Positions 63,103-64,000 of a DNA stretch of 64,000 bases are shown here, one piece after another. How positions within the stretch are numbered: position 1 is the first letter of the stretch; every line of letters starts with the position of its first letter. Under the pieces are notes generated by a model that saw only the letters and a list, made by a program, of their open reading frames with translations, was not told where the DNA came from and did not search any database. Both the position numbers and the translations under genes were made by a program. This stretch comes from Chryseobacterium salivictor (lineage in GTDB: Bacteria > Bacteroidota > Bacteroidia > Flavobacteriales > Weeksellaceae), in NCBI RefSeq assembly GCF_004359195.1, contig NZ_CP037954.1, positions 496,001-560,000 on the forward strand, read 5' to 3'.

Positions 63103-64000
63103 TTACAAATCTCCACCGTGATTTTCCAGTTGTCCTTCCCATTTCGAAACTGCAGAAGTTGCTAAAGCATTTCCTAAAACATTGGTCATACTTCTTCCCA
63201 TATCGCAGAAATGGTCAATCGGTAAAATCAAAGCAATTCCTTCCGGCGGAATTCCGAACATAGTACAGGTTGCTACAATAATAACCAGACTCGCTCTTGG
63301 AACTCCGGCGATTCCTTTGGAGGTTAACATTAAAACCAAAAGCATAATAACCTGTTGTCCTAGAGTCATATCAATCCCGTAAATCTGGGCGATAAAAATC
63401 GCTGCAAAGGTCATATACATCATACTTCCATCCAGATTAAAGGAGTAACCTAAAGGTAAAATAAACGATACAATTCTGTTATTACATCCGAATCTCTCGA
63501 GTTCTTCAACCAATTTCGGGAAAACTGCTTCTGAACTTGTTGTAGAAAATGCGATCAATAAAGGCTCTTTGATTCTCCGTAATAATTCGAATAAGCGGTT
63601 TCCCAAGATCATATACCCTACGATACAAAGTACCAACCACAAAACAGCTAAAGCAAAAAAGAAATCCCGCAGGTAAATCGCATATACTTTGAAAATATCA
63701 AATCCGTTGGTAGCGACAACCGCAGCAATTGCACCTAATACTCCAAGCGGCGCAAACCACATGATATACCCTACCATTTTTAAAATAGCATGGGCACAAA
63801 TATCCAAACCTCTAACAATAGGTTTTGTATACTCTTCACCCATATTGGCTAACGCAACGCCGAACATAATAGAGAATACTACGATTTGCAAAACCTCATT
63901 GGTCGCAAAAGCTTCGAATAAACTTTTCGGAATAATATGAGTCACAAACTGCTCCAAAGAAAGGCCCTGACTGTGTGCAACCATTTCTCCGGCAGCATCT
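63103..64000 (-). CDS. Dicarboxylate/amino acid:cation symporter, 5' end cut by window
   Basis: 299 residues of the C-terminal part; the frame stays open to base 64000, so the start is outside. DAACS (GltP/DctA) family: the serine-rich loop FSTTSSEAVFPKLVEELERFG, FNLDGSMMYMTFAAIFIAQ (cation site) and the helix-rich GIAGVPRASLVIIVATCTMFGIPPEG and DHFCDMGRSMTNVLGNALAT with the substrate Asp/Arg. It imports glutamate, aspartate or C4-dicarboxylates with protons or sodium. Specificity not resolved. Confidence 0.92.
   Translation of the reverse strand, partial: DAAGEMVAHSQGLSLEQFVTHIIPKSLFEAFATNEVLQIVVFSIMFGVALANMGEEYTKPIVRGLDICAHAILKMVGYIMWFAPLGVLGAIAAVVATNGFDIFKVYAIYLRDFFFALAVLWLVLCIVGYMILGNRLFELLRRIKEPLLIAFSTTSSEAVFPKLVEELERFGCNNRIVSFILPLGYSFNLDGSMMYMTFAAIFIAQIYGIDMTLGQQVIMLLVLMLTSKGIAGVPRASLVIIVATCTMFGIPPEGIALILPIDHFCDMGRSMTNVLGNALATSAVSKWEGQLENHGGDL

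Overview
This is a contiguous stretch of a low-GC chromosome that reads as Bacteroidota, class Flavobacteriia, most likely Weeksellaceae (Chryseobacterium/Kaistella relatives). The signs are: an LpxC-FabZ fusion, the PorX regulator of type IX secretion, a type IX sorting domain, the alternative Bacteroidetes GlmU, lipoproteins and membrane families typical of the group, and promoters of the form TTG-(17-22)-TAnnTTTG instead of E. coli -35/-10 boxes. Nearly all of it is housekeeping sequence. I see no prophage, insertion sequence, CRISPR array or defence island. Both ends cut genes: histidine ammonia-lyase on the left and a dicarboxylate symporter on the right.

Layout: 1-9.3 kb holds hutH, an outer membrane beta-barrel protein, sucD and a lipid A block read leftwards (lpxD, lpxC-fabZ, lpxA, efp, a second LpxD-like gene), then an HD-domain hydrolase. 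9.5-18.5 kb holds porX, a TIM-barrel glycosidase-like protein, exonuclease III, the alternative GlmU, ribosomal protein L31, a beta-helix lipoprotein, a MazG-like protein, aroA and a short-chain dehydrogenase. 18.7-26.3 kb is a methionine operon (metX, homoserine dehydrogenase with ACT domains, split methionine synthase, metF) behind a SAM-I riboswitch. 26.4-29 kb is a GH63-like glucosidase. 30-37 kb is a MoxR/DUF58/DUF4350/DUF4129/SpoIIM-like/RDD membrane cluster. 37.6-41 kb carries the agmatine route to putrescine (speA, speB) around a HAD phosphatase.

From 41 to 64 kb come thiamine pyrophosphokinase, a cobalamin adenosyltransferase, an ECF sigma factor with a membrane partner, a ribokinase, valS, a PPK2-type kinase, RNase P RNA, an MscS channel followed by an orphan type IX sorting domain, Dps, pncB, rmuC, an rRNA/tRNA methyltransferase, several lipoproteins, and a tRNA-modification operon (trhO, trhP, ferredoxin, 5-formyltetrahydrofolate cyclo-ligase).

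The observations most worth following are: the trhO-trhP-ferredoxin operon, in which TrhO carries a copy of the TrhP C-terminal domain and trhP seems to have lost one A at its start; two almost identical 121-122 bp repeats ending in a terminator hairpin; the SAM riboswitch whose downstream hairpin buries a TTG start; the orphan type IX sorting domain; and several near-leaderless promoters.
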